Shown: positions 62,801-64,000 of the stretch, one piece after another
Layout of the letters: every line of letters begins with the position of its first letter
Position numbering within the stretch: the first letter of the stretch is position 1
Assembly: GCF_034555935.1 (NCBI RefSeq)
Contig: NZ_JAYDCJ010000003.1
Coordinates: forward strand, 1,054,001-1,118,000
Reading direction: 5' to 3'
Origin: Marinobacter qingdaonensis
Lineage (GTDB): Bacteria > Pseudomonadota > Gammaproteobacteria > Pseudomonadales > Oleiphilaceae
Length of the DNA: 64,000 nt
Made by a program: the position numbers and the translations under genes
The notes under the pieces: model-generated
Database searches by the model: none
Seen by the model: the letters and a program-made list of their open reading frames with translations, nothing else
What the model was told of the DNA's origin: nothing

Positions 62801-64000
62801 ATGACGCTGCCAGGGTCCAGGGTGCGCCGGACTGGGGTGAGGTGGTGTTCACGCCCGCGCCAACGCCGGCGGCCGCATCCAGCGCACCGGCGCCGGACCG
62901 TGCCCAGGACGCGGTGGTGGTGGCCCGTTACCTGGACCAGGTGCTCAAGACCGACGGCTTTGCCCGGAATCCCGGGCTGGTGGCCCGCAGCAACGCCTTG
63001 GCGGCGCAGCATCCGGATGACACCGGCATTCAGCAGCGCCTGGCGCTGATCAATGCCGACCACTACTGGGAGCGCGAGGAGCTGGTCATCGACAGCGCCG
63101 GTATTCGCCAGTTCGATGCCAGTGGCTGGCCGCCGGCCTTGCCCTATCTGCGCCAGCGCCAGCAACTGCTCAGCCAGCAGCCTGCGCCCTCGGAACTGGC
63201 GATGAGCGGGCCTGAGCCGGTCGTGGTCGAGATCAACCAGGGCGAGCGGCGCCGCTATCGTCTGGATCTGCGGCTAGACAAGGTAGGCTTCCAGCGGGTG
63301 ACGCCGGTGGCGGTGGATGTCCGGGTTGATGGCCAGTGGTACGCACGCCAGACCCTGAGCGAAGCCGCGCCCAGTGGCCGGGTGCAGATGCAACTTCCGG
63401 CCGGCGCGAGCCAGCTTGAACTGCAGTTGGTGGCGCCAACCAGCCGGCACTGGGTTTATGCCCAACTGTCGGCGCGCGCGGCGGCCAACGGCCCCTGGCA
63501 ACCGGTAGAGCGGCCCGAGCGCCGGGCCTACCAAACCAGTCTGCCGGGCCAGCCCCTGGTCATTTACCTCGACCAACCGTCCTGGCTGCGTCTGGAAGTC
63601 TACGATGGCCAGCAGCGGGTCCAGCGCTACCGGTACGTGGCGTCCGCCGGCAATCTGGTGTTGCGCCAACGCGATCTGGGTGGGCCCTATGTCCGGGTCT
63701 ATGCCCTGCGGCACCAGCCCGGCAAGCTGACGGCTCCACCGCCGGTATCGACCCCGGTGCTGTCGCCCTGGCCGGAGCCGGTTCAGAAGGCGGACGTGGC
63801 GCGCCCGGAGGCGTTGATGTCGGACGCCCTGGCCATGCCCACTCGTGACGACGGCACCCAGGGCGCATACGCCGAGCTGGCGCAGCGCCGGAATTTCGAT
63901 GGTGGCGCCGACGCCCAGACCGAGCGCTATCTGGAACTGGGCTGGCGGTACCAGCAGCAACCGCTGTTTTCACGCTGGACCTGGCAGTCTGATCTGTTCC
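59848..64000 (+). CDS. Giant exported protein, unrecognised (3' truncated by window end)
   Basis: An uninterrupted frame from ATG 59848 to the last base, at least 1384 residues. A signal peptide (ALLGCLLVLPAKAGLA) is followed by beta-rich blocks with many Trp, Tyr and Leu (RLYLWVPEGDHRVTLKA; LRLTLAYPEQSASLRLSAG). An alpha-helical, repeat-like stretch around residues 630-760 (RFLTQTWRREDNQYGLESLLATAFL, LPELALMLERQGLDTEALKLALVLYRSG) resembles TPR/Sel1-type solenoids. More beta blocks follow to the end. No family recognised. It overlaps the metallohydrolase stop by four bases. The tail LELGWRYQQQPLFSRWTW recalls the start of an outer-membrane barrel, but the end is missing. Confidence 0.75.
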   Translation, partial: MMPRWLPALLGCLLVLPAKAGLAVDNELVGPDQRAPLVWQIVRPFQGAVPGNEVASAGAITALEPGQGARFLVESGRYLRLRPWGETSSLTALEVLQSRTGGWFQPLPLTRLAVDGSRASTAPLPADREIWLTNTGAEPLQFQVAEGRRVPTPEAFRWHPRSIEGLPEVTVGQHPQQALQRGHWLHHTEPHEFRVQGPGLFAVELRDVRNDLADARRHRLAVGLDDEPLERHYLHFADDNDHVYHLKRRSLLLSQPERLYLWVPEGDHRVTLKADHDLLLALLQAQPDRISSSASERPWRETEAILRDRLLFQQSQRQRATEAVLEQGAGAAHLAAASFDSEAAPGWPGGFLNNRFSLSYTQDRLLWPDQGAPQKRLVAQTAELNLTPDDELRFVPPGPVDLEPETFFQVAHRPLTLALPETPGPTELRLTLAYPEQSASLRLSAGDRQWLLRFSDATLAHGGQLRLTGQSQAQQGLPTAAPKVMTGDLTLDLPEGTSTVRIEALEGATWARATVREGRHPALTEPEYWDFLRASDMAGLARSWRAPVPGQTDAQAPVPASLWRDSQFLRDWLNSRYHSFIDDLSPAFKVPSDAEALANLDGLVASGEDTLAVSYAQGLYVYSNSARVRGRAYRFLTQTWRREDNQYGLESLLATAFLHHDDDRVLPELALMLERQGLDTEALKLALVLYRSGRYTGQQVQLREQAMRLAIQADWPLTLHELTQDLPAPERSGWRQLYLAEHYNVAPEPQDESVAPPVLAFWASLPEREHLTASAWLRQFHERYPGRWRWQDWPGGFAGELDRVNLYNPDLDRFYQRYRVAPDRPLALTVTGPVRLRLNARLLHQQRDSRLNDWLRVRHNGRAYRFPVLNSGVFNRHRIIGSDTEFPGRLAQVELELGPGQHQLSVAPEQHRALVQAEIETSAMFAASYLSAQNRDCFGAGARPEPISDRQQPIPVPLIAPPWAEGTESRGWVGGCAEFAREREHDAARVQGAPDWGEVVFTPAPTPAAASSAPAPDRAQDAVVVARYLDQVLKTDGFARNPGLVARSNALAAQHPDDTGIQQRLALINADHYWEREELVIDSAGIRQFDASGWPPALPYLRQRQQLLSQQPAPSELAMSGPEPVVVEINQGERRRYRLDLRLDKVGFQRVTPVAVDVRVDGQWYARQTLSEAAPSGRVQMQLPAGASQLELQLVAPTSRHWVYAQLSARAAANGPWQPVERPERRAYQTSLPGQPLVIYLDQPSWLRLEVYDGQQRVQRYRYVASAGNLVLRQRDLGGPYVRVYALRHQPGKLTAPPPVSTPVLSPWPEPVQKADVARPEALMSDALAMPTRDDGTQGAYAELAQRRNFDGGADAQTERYLELGWRYQQQPLFSRWTWQSDLF

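Overview
This window is GC-rich gammaproteobacterial chromosome. Gene order and content fit the Marinobacter/Pseudomonas side of the class, and I lean towards a Marinobacter-like marine bacterium. The clues are rpe-gph-trpE-trpG-trpD-trpC, lptD-surA-pdxA-rsmA-apaH, the AmgK/MurU cell-wall recycling pair, SlmA, a family I lipase with its foldase, and a 2-oxoacid-type TRAP transporter. The genus is inference only. I saw no tRNA, rRNA, CRISPR array, transposase or prophage.

Layout. 1-10 kb: a DUF4202 gene, then the reverse-strand trp block. It has a trp leader peptide (5127-5207) before trpE, and trpC is flanked by two inverted copies of a ~105-bp palindromic repeat. gph and rpe follow, then a DUF3530 gene, a DjlA-like J-protein and murU/amgK. 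10-18.9 kb: forward envelope/housekeeping run lptD-surA-pdxA-rsmA-apaH-DUF423-thiS-thiG-slmA, mostly with overlapping ends and without apaG. 19-28 kb: inositol-phosphatase-like and aminotransferase genes, two periplasmic binding proteins (one a PstS-OmpA fusion behind a Pho box), a convergent regulator/kinase pair, and a lipase-foldase operon. 28-34 kb: an RND efflux operon, a membrane J-protein and a mini-secretin. 34-41 kb: DAHP synthase behind an aromatic-rich leader peptide and terminator, a LysE-type exporter, a dihydrolipoyl-dehydrogenase-like flavoprotein, Dps, and a CFA synthase/geranylgeranyl-reductase-like pair. 41-48 kb: TRAP operon, acyltransferase, GH84 hydrolase, macrodomain protein and a ChaN lipoprotein.

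48-64 kb is the least ordinary part: seven same-strand genes, six of them overlapping, running off the window end. They encode a CASTOR/POLLUX-like RCK channel, a CHASE2-type membrane sensor with a degenerate kinase core, a stand-alone receiver, and a 1079-residue fusion of a duplicated PgsC/CapC-type membrane domain to two periplasmic repeats. Three exported proteins follow. One (299 aa) is homologous to the two periplasmic repeats but alone keeps candidate metal-binding histidines. I do not recognise this as a described system. It looks like an envelope polymer or surface machine with its own ion-channel and signalling module. No PgsB-type ligase is visible.

Regulation visible in sequence includes two amino-acid attenuation leaders (trp and DAHP synthase), a Pho box, an OxyR-like site before dps, an 18-bp perfect palindrome upstream of the TRAP operon, and terminators after dps and the TRAP operon.
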